Origin: Chryseobacterium gambrini
Lineage (GTDB): Bacteria > Bacteroidota > Bacteroidia > Flavobacteriales > Weeksellaceae
Direction of reading: 5' to 3'
Length of the DNA: 64,000 nt
Assembly: GCF_900156825.1 (NCBI RefSeq)
Contig: NZ_FTOV01000006.1
Location: 186,001-250,000, forward strand
Shown piece after piece: positions 51,597 to 59,658 of the stretch (position 1 is the stretch's first letter; every line of letters begins with the position of its first letter). The notes under the pieces were generated by a model. It was not told the DNA's origin and searched no databases. It worked only from the letters and a program-made list of their open reading frames with translations. The position numbers and the translations under genes are program-made.

Positions 51597-53483
51597 TTAT
51601 GCTCCGTATTCTTCAATTTTCTCCTGAATTTCTTCAATGATCTTTTCATCATCAATCGTCGACGGAATCTGGAATTCTTTTCCGTCCAGTAAAGTTCGGA
51701 TCAGCTTTCTTAAAATTTTTCCTGAACGGGTTTTAGGTAAGCGTTTTACAACCATCACATTTTTAAGACAGGCAACGGCGCCTATTTTTTCGCGGACTGT
51801 TTTTACGATGTCTTTTTCTACATTTTCCTCAGAACTAGAAGAGCCATTTTTCAAGACGATTGTTGCAAAAGGAATCTGCCCTTTCAGTTCATCATCAATT
51901 CCGACTACGGCGCATTCTGCAACATCGGGATGAGAGGAAACAATTTCTTCCATTTCGGAAGTGGAAAGGCGGTGTCCTGCAACATTAATTACATCATCCA
52001 CTCTTCCTGTGATGAAAATATAGCCGTCCTCATCTTTTATGGCTCCGTCTCCGGAAAAATAATAGCCTTTGTACTGCGAGAGATAGCTTTTCTCAAAACG
52101 GTCATAATCTTTCCAGATTCCCAGCAAAGCTCCGGGAGGAAGCGGTAATTTTATAACTAAATAACCTTCATGATGCGCATCCAGTTCATAGCCGTTTTCA
52201 TCGAAAATTTTAATATCATAGCCGGGAATTGGTTTTCCTGCGGAAGCTCTTTTTATTTTGTAGTCTTCATTAAAAGTCATTAAACCCAGCATTGGAGAAC
52301 CGGATTCGGTCTGCCACCAGTGATCGATTGCCGGAACGCCGATGTGTTCTGCAAACCAGTCCAGAGTGGCAACATCACATCTTTCTCCTGCTAAAAACTG
52401 CTTTCTGAAGTGGCTTAAATCATATTTTTTCACCAATTCTCCGTTCGGATCTTCTTTTTTGATGGCTCTGATTGCAGTAGGAGCGGTAAACATGGCTGCT
52501 ACTTTATATTCGGAAATAATTCTCCAGAATGTTCCCGCATCGGGCGTCATAATAGGTTTTCCTTCAAAAATAATCGTTGAATTTCTGTTGATTAAAGGAC
52601 CGTAAACGGTATAACTGTGACCAACTGCCCATCCGAAATCGGAAGCTGCCCAAAAAGTTTCTCCCGGTTCGATTCCATAGATGTATTTCATCGAAAATTT
52701 CAACGCGGTGGCGTAACCTCCTGTATCTCTTGCAACACCTTTTGGTTTTCCGGTTGTTCCGGAAGTATACAGTAAATAGAGTGGGTGAGTGGATTCCACC
52801 GAAACGCAATCCGCAGGTTCTGAGTTCTGTACCAATTCTTCGTAATCAATTAACCCATCAAACATTTCATGTTGATTATCAACCAATTTCCTGTTGTATA
52901 CAATGATGTGATCTACCTTATCTTGTGCCAGTTCGATCGCTTTTTCTACCAAAGGCAAATAAGGGATTCTCTTTGCGATTTCGACTCCTGCGGTTGCCGT
53001 AATTAATGCTTTTGGTTTGCAGTCGTCGATTCTCACCACCAGTTCATGCGGCGCAAACCCTCCGAAAACCACATTATGAATGACTCCGATTCTTGCGCAC
53101 GCAAGCATGGAGAACAAAGTCTGCGGAATCATCGGCATATAAATAACGGCGGTATCACCTTTTTTCAGACCTAAAGAAATCAAACCTCCCGCCAATTTTG
53201 AAATTTCCTTTTTGGCTTCATTGAAGGTATAGGTTTTCTTTTGGTTCGTTACCGGAGAATCGTAAATAACCGCAATCTTATCTCCAAAACCATCTTCAAT
53301 ATGTTTATCAATACATAAATAGCAGATGTTGAGTTTTCCGTCCGGAAACCACTGATTGTAGTGGTTTTCGTCAATAGAAGTAATGGTTTTCGGGAATTCA
53401 AACCAACTGATTTCCTGAGCCTGCTCTTTCCAGAAATTCTCTTTGTCTTCTATGCTTTGCTTAAATAAAATATCTGTATTCAT
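51597..53483 (-). CDS. prpE: Propionyl-CoA synthetase-like acyl-CoA synthetase
   Basis: 628 residues from the ATG at 53481-53483. The frame stays open 26 codons further upstream, but that stretch is translated repeat DNA (53502-53576) and is not part of the protein. ANL motifs: LYTSGTTGKPKG (about 246), WWQTESGSP (about 391), GRVDDVINVAGHRLS and PKTRSGKILRK (about 585). The sequence is of the PrpE/ACSS3 type, activating propionate and related short acids. Cytosolic. Between a receiver gene upstream and GNAT/acs downstream. Confidence 0.9.
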   Translation of the reverse strand: MNTDILFKQSIEDKENFWKEQAQEISWFEFPKTITSIDENHYNQWFPDGKLNICYLCIDKHIEDGFGDKIAVIYDSPVTNQKKTYTFNEAKKEISKLAGGLISLGLKKGDTAVIYMPMIPQTLFSMLACARIGVIHNVVFGGFAPHELVVRIDDCKPKALITATAGVEIAKRIPYLPLVEKAIELAQDKVDHIIVYNRKLVDNQHEMFDGLIDYEELVQNSEPADCVSVESTHPLYLLYTSGTTGKPKGVARDTGGYATALKFSMKYIYGIEPGETFWAASDFGWAVGHSYTVYGPLINRNSTIIFEGKPIMTPDAGTFWRIISEYKVAAMFTAPTAIRAIKKEDPNGELVKKYDLSHFRKQFLAGERCDVATLDWFAEHIGVPAIDHWWQTESGSPMLGLMTFNEDYKIKRASAGKPIPGYDIKIFDENGYELDAHHEGYLVIKLPLPPGALLGIWKDYDRFEKSYLSQYKGYYFSGDGAIKDEDGYIFITGRVDDVINVAGHRLSTSEMEEIVSSHPDVAECAVVGIDDELKGQIPFATIVLKNGSSSSEENVEKDIVKTVREKIGAVACLKNVMVVKRLPKTRSGKILRKLIRTLLDGKEFQIPSTIDDEKIIEEIQEKIEEYGA

Positions 53484-53501
53484 ATTAGTTTTTGTGTTTT
53501 T

Positions 53502-53576
53502 GTCATTGCGAGGAGCGTAGTGACGAAGCAATCTTTTAATATTTTGTTGAGATTGCTTCACTTCGTTCGCAATGAC
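53502..53576. repeat. Inverted GTCATTGCGAGG repeat upstream of prpE
   Basis: The left arm begins GTCATTGCGAGGAGCG and reaches GAAGCAATCT; the right arm is the reverse complement type AGATTGCTTC to GCAATGAC. It is a dispersed repeat of Bacteroidetes. It sits between the receiver gene and the prpE start and would form a large hairpin in the transcript. Confidence 0.85.
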
Positions 53577-53591
53577 GGTTTGTAAAATGTA

Positions 53592-53951
53592 TCAAAACAT
53601 TTCTTCTATTTGCTGCATGAGTTTTTTGATTGAATAAGGCTTTGTAACGTAAGCATCGGCTGCCATTTCCAGACCTTTTTCAATGTCTTTCGGATTGTTT
53701 TTGGCACTCAGGAAAATTACTTTTGTATCTTTCAGTTTCTCATCCTGTTTTATTAGTTCCAGAGTACTGTATCCATCGAGATTTGGCATCATAATATCCA
53801 GTAAAATGACATCGGGAGTCATTGTTTTCAGAAATTCCAGAACTTCTGTTCCGTCTCTTGCAATAAATACATCGTATCCGTTTTTCTTAAAGCTGTATTC
53901 CAGCGACATTAATATTTTGTGCTCGTCGTCGGCAATGATTATCTTCTTCAT
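53592..53951 (-). CDS. Stand-alone CheY-like response regulator
   Basis: 119 residues, a receiver domain only. Phospho-site Asp52 in LLDIMMP, acidic pair Asp8-Asp9, Ser82, and Lys104 in VTKPY are all conserved. There is no DNA-binding output domain, so it must act through a partner or compete for phosphate. It belongs with the SSS-type kinase at 54601, from which it is separated by the inserted transposase module. Position next to prpE and acs points to control of short-chain acid use. Confidence 0.9.
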   Translation of the reverse strand: MKKIIIADDEHKILMSLEYSFKKNGYDVFIARDGTEVLEFLKTMTPDVILLDIMMPNLDGYSTLELIKQDEKLKDTKVIFLSAKNNPKDIEKGLEMAADAYVTKPYSIKKLMQQIEEMF

Positions 53952-54001
53952 ATTGTGGTTATCTTTTTGTTCGACTGCATTGTTTTTTTGTTTCTTTTGG
54001 G

Positions 54002-54083
54002 GAACCCGAAGGGTTCAATTTAAATAGCCGTAGGTGAAACCTATGGAATAATGATTCGCATCAAATCAACCCTTAAGGGTTGA
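54002..54083. repeat. REP cluster left of RAYT module 2
   Basis: Three palindromes in a row: GAACCCGAAGGGTTC (54002-54016), CCGTAGGTGAAACCTATGG (54028-54046) and TCAACCCTTAAGGGTTGA (54066-54083). The same first two types recur at 54553-54636 and 63691-63805. Confidence 0.88.
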
Positions 54084-54089
54084 ATTTTA

Positions 54090-54527
54090 TTAATTTAATT
54101 CCGGCTCGATTCCATGTTCTGTTAAAAGCTTTCTAAATTCGTCATCAAAAGTCTCTGTTTTATGGTGATTTTTTTGATTTTTTATAAAATTTATAATTGT
54201 TTGTTTATCCTTTAATGAATAGGTAAATGCTCCGTATCCTTCCTGCCATCCTGAGAATTCAGGAAATAACCCCGATTCTTTCATCCATAAATTGGTTGCA
54301 ACTTTTATATCTTTTACAAGATTACTGAGGTTGATATTTGGGTGCAGGTCACAAAAAATATGAATATGATCCGGCATTCCGTTAATTCTATATAATTTAC
54401 ACTTTTTATTTTTTAAAATTCCCCAAATATATTTGTATAGCTCTGATTCATTTTCTTCATTAATTGTTTGTTCCCGATGCCTTGTTCCGAAAACAATATG
54501 ATAAAATATTTGTCGATACGTTCCCAT
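54090..54527 (-). CDS. IS200/Y1-like transposase associated with REP palindromes; catalytic Tyr position reads Phe
   Basis: 145 residues. The HUH motif is GMPDHIHIFCDL (His54-Ile-His56), followed by GWQEGYGAFTYS and NFIKNQKNHHKTETFDDEF. In related Bacteroidetes proteins I recall the last segment as KYI.NQ.EHHK with the catalytic Tyr; here that position is Phe114, so the nuclease may be inactive. Flanked on both sides by GAACCC...GGGTTC palindromes. Inserted between sensor kinase and receiver genes, in the same orientation. Confidence 0.85.
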   Translation of the reverse strand: MGTYRQIFYHIVFGTRHREQTINEENESELYKYIWGILKNKKCKLYRINGMPDHIHIFCDLHPNINLSNLVKDIKVATNLWMKESGLFPEFSGWQEGYGAFTYSLKDKQTIINFIKNQKNHHKTETFDDEFRKLLTEHGIEPELN

Positions 54528-54552
54528 TTTTTCATTTGTGTTTTTTATTATT

Positions 54553-54636
54553 GAACCCTTCGGGTTCCGGTATAATGTTATTCATCTGTTTCCATAGGTT
54601 TTACCTAAGGCTATTTAAATTGAACCCTTCGGGTTC
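54553..54636. repeat. REP cluster right of RAYT module 2
   Basis: GAACCCTTCGGGTTC (54553-54567), CCATAGGTTTTACCTAAGG (54592-54610) and GAACCCTTCGGGTTC (54622-54636). These are inverted relative to the left cluster for the middle palindrome. Confidence 0.88.
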
Positions 54637-57315
54637 TCCTCCTTCTTGTTCTTTTGGCAGAGCGATTGTAAAAGTCACGCCCAATCCGCTGTTTTCTGCT
54701 TTTATGGTTCCGCCCTGTGCTTCTGTGATTTTTTTTGAAATAGCCAGTCCCAGTCCGCTTCCTGTAGGTTTCAAAATGTTTTGATTTTTCGACTGGTAAA
54801 ATTTATCGAAAATCATTTCCAGATCCTCTTCGGGAATATGTTTTCCGGTATTGAAAATTTTAATGATTAACCCATCTTCTGTTTCTGATAATTTGGTCTG
54901 AATAGTTCCCTGTTCATCCGTAAATTTCAAAGCATTTCCTAAAATATTCTGAAAAAGCTGAATCATTCTTGCTTCATCATATTTAAATAAAAACTGATTG
55001 AGAAGATTAACTTCACTCAGATGAATATTTTTCTGCTGAATAAGATGCATAAGAGGGTTGACTGCTTTTTTGTACGTTTCAAGAATGTTATTTTCCTGAA
55101 TGTGCAGTACGATTTCACCATGCTGCAATTTGTCCAGATACAGAATGTCGTTGATGATTTCACTCAGCCTGTCGGATTCTGTGATGATGTTGTTTAAAAA
55201 TTCCTTTTTAATTTCCAGAGGAATATCGTCATCATCGGCTAAAATTTCTCCTGCGGAACGGATGGCGGTAATCGGAGTTCTTAATTCATGGGCAACAGAA
55301 TCCAGAAAATCGTCTTTCTGACGGTCTTTAATGATGAGGTTTTCATTGGCATTTCTCAGATCATCGGATAACTTTTGCAGCTCTTCCGATTGTTCGGTAA
55401 GCTTTTTATTAAGCGTGATGGTTTCTTTTGATTCTTCAAGAATGTTTAAAACTTCCTTTAAAGAAATTTTATCTTCTTTGGTTACCCCTTCGATAAGGAT
55501 TTTGGCAGAAGCTGTTCCGATTCTACCCGCAAGAAGGTTTTCGGAGAATTTAATGAATCTGGAATCGGCGGTTTCCGTCTGCGAATCAATATTATATTTT
55601 AAATTAAAAATTCTTAATGCCTGTTCCGTTTTGTTTTTACCTAAAAATCGTTCCAGAATATTTTTAATGTCCGAAACGTAGGCTGTTCCGCGCCAGATAA
55701 AGGCATTTTCGTGGTTTTGAATGTACTTATCAATGTCTACATACAATTCAGCGAAATTTCTTTCACGGTAATTGCCTTTGGTGCTCACCGAAATGATAGA
55801 AAATAAAGCAGTATTCACTAAAAGAGACCAGAAGAAAATCTGTGGAATTCTTCCTAAAAAGGAAATCTTGAAAAAGTCAAAAACATCGTATAGATCTCTT
55901 AAAATACCTTTAAATTCCTGATTGTAAGAGAAATAATATTGCGGAATAATCAATCCGAAATAACAGATTGCCAATCCTGCCAATAAACCGATAACAGCAC
56001 CTTTATAACTCCCTCGTCTCCAGAAAATAGCTCCGAAAAAAGCAGGTGCCAATTGAGCAATGACAACGAAAGAAATAAGCCCGACAGAATCCAGCGAAGT
56101 TTTTAAAATAAAATATTTGTAAAAACCAAAAGCCATGATAATCAGTGCAAAAATACTGAATTTCCTGATGTTGGTGATATTTCTGGTATTCTGAACTTCG
56201 TTTTCAGATTTGAACTTTCCTAATAATCCGTAAGGAATGATCAGGTTATTGGAAAGCATGATGGATAAGGTGATCGCGGAAATAATAATCATCGAAATAG
56301 ATGAGCTTAATCCTCCCAGAAAAACCAAAACCGTAATTAAAGTATTGTCAAAATACTGAGGAATCAGGATAGAGTAGAACTCCGGATTGACGTTTTGTCC
56401 GTCAAAAATCAATCTTCCTGCCCATGCAATTGGAAAAATGAAGATCGTAAAAATCAATAAATAAAGCGGAAAAAACCAGATGGCTGTTTTGATGTGTTTT
56501 TCCTGTCGGTTTTCTACGATTGCGGTATGAAACTGTCTTGGAAGAATACAGATTGCTGTTCCGGAAATCATGCAAAGCACCATCCAGTTCATCGCACCTT
56601 CAATACCGTTGAATGTATTTTTTTCTTTAAAATCTTTAAAAAGACTTGCCTTTTGGAAAATATCAGAGAATCCGTCAAATGCAAAGTAAATAACAAATAA
56701 TCCTAAAATAATGATAAAGAACAGTTTAAGAAAACTTTCCAGTGCAATGGCGGAAATTATTCCCAAACGTTTTTCCGAAGCATCTACGTAACGTGTTCCG
56801 TAATAGGATGAAAATAAAGCAATTAAAACAACAACGAAAGTTGCGTTATCCGTTAAAATATTTTTAGAAATTGCTGTTTTGGTTACAAGATGAAAGGTTT
56901 CAGAAATAGCCTTGATCTGCAAACCAATGTACGGAACAATTGCCAAAAGACAAACCACCGTAATAATCGCGCTGAAACTTCTGCTGTTCCCATATCGTAA
57001 AGAAATAAAATCGGCTAAACTGCTGATTTTATTCACCCTGGAAATACGTACAATTCTCGTGTTGATGTAGATCCATGCAGGAATTACCATAACCGGTCCT
57101 ACATAAATCGGAAGATAATTAAGTCCGCTTGTCGCTGCCACACCAATGCTTCCGTAGTACGTCCATGCGGTACAGTACACGGCGAGAGAAAGTGCGTAGA
57201 TGTAAGGATTGTTGATCCAGAGCTTGCTCTTTTTCTTCTCCGCCAGATGAGCGACTAAGAACAAAAGTGCCAGATAAAACAAAACTACGGTGAATAAAGC
57301 GAAACTACTCATCAT
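54601..57315 (-). CDS. Sensor histidine kinase with N-terminal sodium/solute symporter domain (CrbS/CbrA-like)
   Basis: 904 residues. Residues ~1-510 form an SSS-family transporter-like domain with about thirteen helices, then a linker and coiled coil (about 620-665), the H-box SVAHELRTP with phospho-His676, N-box ILGNALKF with Asn794, G1 FNTGKHIP and G2 TGSGLGLAIS. This is the architecture of CrbS and CbrA, which sense a carboxylate or amino acid through the symporter-like part; CrbS controls acs. The C-terminal tail EPEGFNLNSLR is encoded by the inserted palindromic repeat, which also gives the stop codon. Inner membrane. Downstream receiver at 53592. Confidence 0.93.
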   Translation of the reverse strand: MMSSFALFTVVLFYLALLFLVAHLAEKKKSKLWINNPYIYALSLAVYCTAWTYYGSIGVAATSGLNYLPIYVGPVMVIPAWIYINTRIVRISRVNKISSLADFISLRYGNSRSFSAIITVVCLLAIVPYIGLQIKAISETFHLVTKTAISKNILTDNATFVVVLIALFSSYYGTRYVDASEKRLGIISAIALESFLKLFFIIILGLFVIYFAFDGFSDIFQKASLFKDFKEKNTFNGIEGAMNWMVLCMISGTAICILPRQFHTAIVENRQEKHIKTAIWFFPLYLLIFTIFIFPIAWAGRLIFDGQNVNPEFYSILIPQYFDNTLITVLVFLGGLSSSISMIIISAITLSIMLSNNLIIPYGLLGKFKSENEVQNTRNITNIRKFSIFALIIMAFGFYKYFILKTSLDSVGLISFVVIAQLAPAFFGAIFWRRGSYKGAVIGLLAGLAICYFGLIIPQYYFSYNQEFKGILRDLYDVFDFFKISFLGRIPQIFFWSLLVNTALFSIISVSTKGNYRERNFAELYVDIDKYIQNHENAFIWRGTAYVSDIKNILERFLGKNKTEQALRIFNLKYNIDSQTETADSRFIKFSENLLAGRIGTASAKILIEGVTKEDKISLKEVLNILEESKETITLNKKLTEQSEELQKLSDDLRNANENLIIKDRQKDDFLDSVAHELRTPITAIRSAGEILADDDDIPLEIKKEFLNNIITESDRLSEIINDILYLDKLQHGEIVLHIQENNILETYKKAVNPLMHLIQQKNIHLSEVNLLNQFLFKYDEARMIQLFQNILGNALKFTDEQGTIQTKLSETEDGLIIKIFNTGKHIPEEDLEMIFDKFYQSKNQNILKPTGSGLGLAISKKITEAQGGTIKAENSGLGVTFTIALPKEQEGGEPEGFNLNSLR

Positions 57316-57499
57316 ACTTTTTTACGATTACAAAAGAAATAATGATGGAAACCATCCAGACAGCGAAAATATAAACCAGAATCATCGGGTAACCGAAAAC
57401 TTCCCGGTCACTGTTGAACAGCAACGAAACAGGAATGCTGAAGGCTATCAGAAGTCCGATGCTCAGAATGATCAGTTTTTGTTCGTGTCTTTTTTTCAT
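57305..57499 (-). CDS. Small two-helix membrane protein upstream of the SSS kinase
   Basis: 64 residues with two membrane helices (about 9-27 and 37-58) and a charged start MKKRHEQK. It overlaps the kinase start by 11 bases, so translation is coupled. Small DUF485/DUF3311-like proteins often accompany SSS-type symporters, and this is probably such a partner. No specific family assigned. Confidence 0.72.
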   Translation of the reverse strand: MKKRHEQKLIILSIGLLIAFSIPVSLLFNSDREVFGYPMILVYIFAVWMVSIIISFVIVKKYDE

Positions 57500-57511
57500 A
57501 TATGATAATTA

Positions 57512-57568
57512 GATGAATGATAATTGATTATCTGACATTTTTGTATCATCAATCAATTATCATTCATC
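57512..57568. repeat. Perfect 18-bp inverted repeat
   Basis: GATGAATGATAATTGATT (57512-57529) and AATCAATTATCATTCATC (57551-57568) are exactly complementary with a 21-base spacer. It lies between two small membrane-protein genes of the carboxylate cluster and could act as a transcript hairpin. Confidence 0.75.
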
Positions 57569-57577
57569 ATCAATAGA

Positions 57578-57805
57578 TTAAACTTTATCGTCAGAATATT
57601 CCCCGATCAGTGCATAGTAGCCAAAAATTGCCATTCCGCCGGAAATAATCGGCATCAGTACACAAAGGATAATGATCCCGAAAACCAGATCTTCCTGTTT
57701 TCCTGAGGTGATTTTTGGAATTCCCATTACTGTAATTCCGAAATATCCTACAGCTAATGCAATGGCGATCCAGAGTACGCCTAATATTTTTTTTAGTCCG
57801 TTCAT
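57578..57805 (-). CDS. Small membrane protein, DUF6814-like
   Basis: 75 residues with two membrane helices (about 8-27 and 42-66) and a conserved-looking GIPKITSGKQEDLVFGIIILCVLMPIISGG. In Bacteroidetes this kind of protein is found next to MFS carriers, as here (43 bases after the MFS gene). Likely an accessory of the transporter. Confidence 0.75.
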   Translation of the reverse strand: MNGLKKILGVLWIAIALAVGYFGITVMGIPKITSGKQEDLVFGIIILCVLMPIISGGMAIFGYYALIGEYSDDKV

Positions 57806-57848
57806 TTTAGTAGTTTTAAAATTAATAAATTTTTAAGTGATTCTGGGC

Positions 57849-59429
57849 TTAATCGTGAATATTATTGTTCTTATTTTTTAGATAAATTAATCCGACTAAA
57901 AGACAGACTCCGGCAACGCCGATTGGATACCAAAGTCCTTCCAGATACCATTCAGGATGTCCTCCGTCTTTTCCTGTGGTTACGAGATAAGTGGCAACTG
58001 CCGGAAGCAGTCCTCCGAAAACCCCGTTTCCGATATGATAAGGCAATGACATCGAGGTGTAGCGGATTCTTACCGGGAACATTTCAACTAAAAATGCCGC
58101 AATAGGACCGTAAACCATCGTTACAAAAATCACCTGAATGAAAACTAAAAATACAAGATACCATTTTGTGCTGTCGTTGATCTTTATCGACTGAGTTACT
58201 TTTGCTTCTTCAGCTTTTCCGTCTTTCATCACAGGTCCGGTCGGAGACCAGTGTACAATGCTGTCTTTTTTAGCCAAAGTTCCGTCCGTGAAAAGCGTTT
58301 CTTTATGAAAAGTGATTAAACTGTCCGTTGCAATTTTGTCATGAATTTTTGACGTTCTTTTTTCAACCAGACCGCTTTCTGCAACGGTTTTGGATTTTAA
58401 ATCAACGCTTTTAAACATATTGTCATAAATCGGTCTGTATGCGAAAATCGCGATCAGCATTCCGGTCATCATGATTGCTTTTCTTCCTACTTTATCAGAA
58501 AGCCATCCGAAGAAAACAAAAAACGGAGTTCCCAAAAACAAAGCAGTTGCCATTAAATAATCCACCTGAATCGATTCAATATTCATCACTTTCTGAAGGA
58601 AGCTCATGGCATAAAATTGTCCTGTATACCAAATTACCCCTTGTCCCATGGCTGCCCCGAATAAGGCAAGAAGAACAAATTTGAAGTTCAGTTTATTTCC
58701 GAAACTTTCCTTTAACGGATTTTTGGAAGTCTTTCCTTCACTTTTAGCTTTGGCAAAAAGCGGAGATTCTTTCATGTTTTTTCTGATGATGTAAGAAACC
58801 CCCACCATTAATATCGAAATCCAAAACGGAACCCTCCATCCCCAACCGTCAAATTCCTCAGTGGAAAGAGTGGTTTTTGTCACCATAATTACAATAAGTG
58901 AAATGAAAAGTCCGGCTGTTGCGGTAGTCTGGATCCATGAAGTCCAGTAGCCTCTTCTTCCGGGTTGTGCATATTCTGCCACATAGGTCGCAGCTCCTCC
59001 ATATTCTCCTCCTAAAGCCAATCCCTGTAATAATCTTAAAATTAATACCAAAACAGGAGCCATAAATCCTATGGTTTCATAACTGGGAATACATCCGATA
59101 AGGAATGTAGAAAATCCCATAATCAGTAAAGTGACCAAAAAGGTGTATTTTCTCCCGATAAGATCTCCTAATCTTCCGAAAAACAGAGCTCCGAAAGGTC
59201 TCACGACAAATCCTGCGGCAAAAGTAGCTAATGTAGATAAAAATGCTGCAGTAGGATTATCTGCCGGAAAAAATTTTGTAGCCAGTACAACGGCAAGACT
59301 TCCGAAAATGTAGAAATCATACCATTCAATCAGTGTTCCGAGAGATGATGCTGTAATGACGCTCCAGATCGTACGATTCTTTTGCTTATCCGTCATATTC
59401 TCGTAGCTTATTTCATTGTTATCGCTCAT
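57849..59429 (-). CDS. MFS metabolite:proton symporter (ProP/ShiA-like) with large periplasmic loop
   Basis: 526 residues, longer than the ~430-450 usual for this group. Typical motifs: SLGTLIEWYDFYIFGSL near the N-terminus, GRLGDLIGRKYTF (motif A), GEYGGAATYVAEYAQPGRRGYWTSW. An extra segment of about 85 residues (338-422) lies between helices 8 and 9, Lys/Thr/Asp-rich with no membrane span. It probably imports short organic acids or similar metabolites. Inner membrane. In one orientation with the porin upstream and the kinase cluster downstream. Confidence 0.88.
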   Translation of the reverse strand: MSDNNEISYENMTDKQKNRTIWSVITASSLGTLIEWYDFYIFGSLAVVLATKFFPADNPTAAFLSTLATFAAGFVVRPFGALFFGRLGDLIGRKYTFLVTLLIMGFSTFLIGCIPSYETIGFMAPVLVLILRLLQGLALGGEYGGAATYVAEYAQPGRRGYWTSWIQTTATAGLFISLIVIMVTKTTLSTEEFDGWGWRVPFWISILMVGVSYIIRKNMKESPLFAKAKSEGKTSKNPLKESFGNKLNFKFVLLALFGAAMGQGVIWYTGQFYAMSFLQKVMNIESIQVDYLMATALFLGTPFFVFFGWLSDKVGRKAIMMTGMLIAIFAYRPIYDNMFKSVDLKSKTVAESGLVEKRTSKIHDKIATDSLITFHKETLFTDGTLAKKDSIVHWSPTGPVMKDGKAEEAKVTQSIKINDSTKWYLVFLVFIQVIFVTMVYGPIAAFLVEMFPVRIRYTSMSLPYHIGNGVFGGLLPAVATYLVTTGKDGGHPEWYLEGLWYPIGVAGVCLLVGLIYLKNKNNNIHD

Positions 59430-59658
59430 ATGCTTTAATTTTTGATGTTAGTTTAAATTGATTGGATCTTAATAGTTTTTGTTTTTTATCGCAAGGGTGC
59501 AAGGAAAATTTTATATGCTTTATGTTGTAAGGCGCAAAGATTTTATCTTCGATAGAATTTAAAAGGGACTTGCTGAAAATCTTTGATTTTCTTGCGTCTT
59601 AAAAACGTTCAGGTTTAAAAAAAACTTTGCGATTGTAAAAAAATAATGATTAATATTT
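59430..59658. other. Intergenic region with GCAAGG-type repeat remnants
   Basis: 229 bases between MFS and porin genes. Contains pieces such as ATCGCAAGGGTGCAAGG and AAAATCTTTGATTTTCTTGC that resemble the interior of the 29576 element. No ORF or promoter identified with confidence. Confidence 0.5.

Larger units (their letters stand above)
54002..54636 (-). mobile_element. RAYT/IS200-like module 2 with REP palindromes, inserted in a two-component locus
   Basis: The unit comprises the left palindrome cluster, the transposase gene, and the right palindrome cluster. The right cluster provides the last ten or so codons and the stop of the kinase gene. Solo copies of the same palindromes without transposase lie at 63691-63805. 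Confidence 0.78.
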
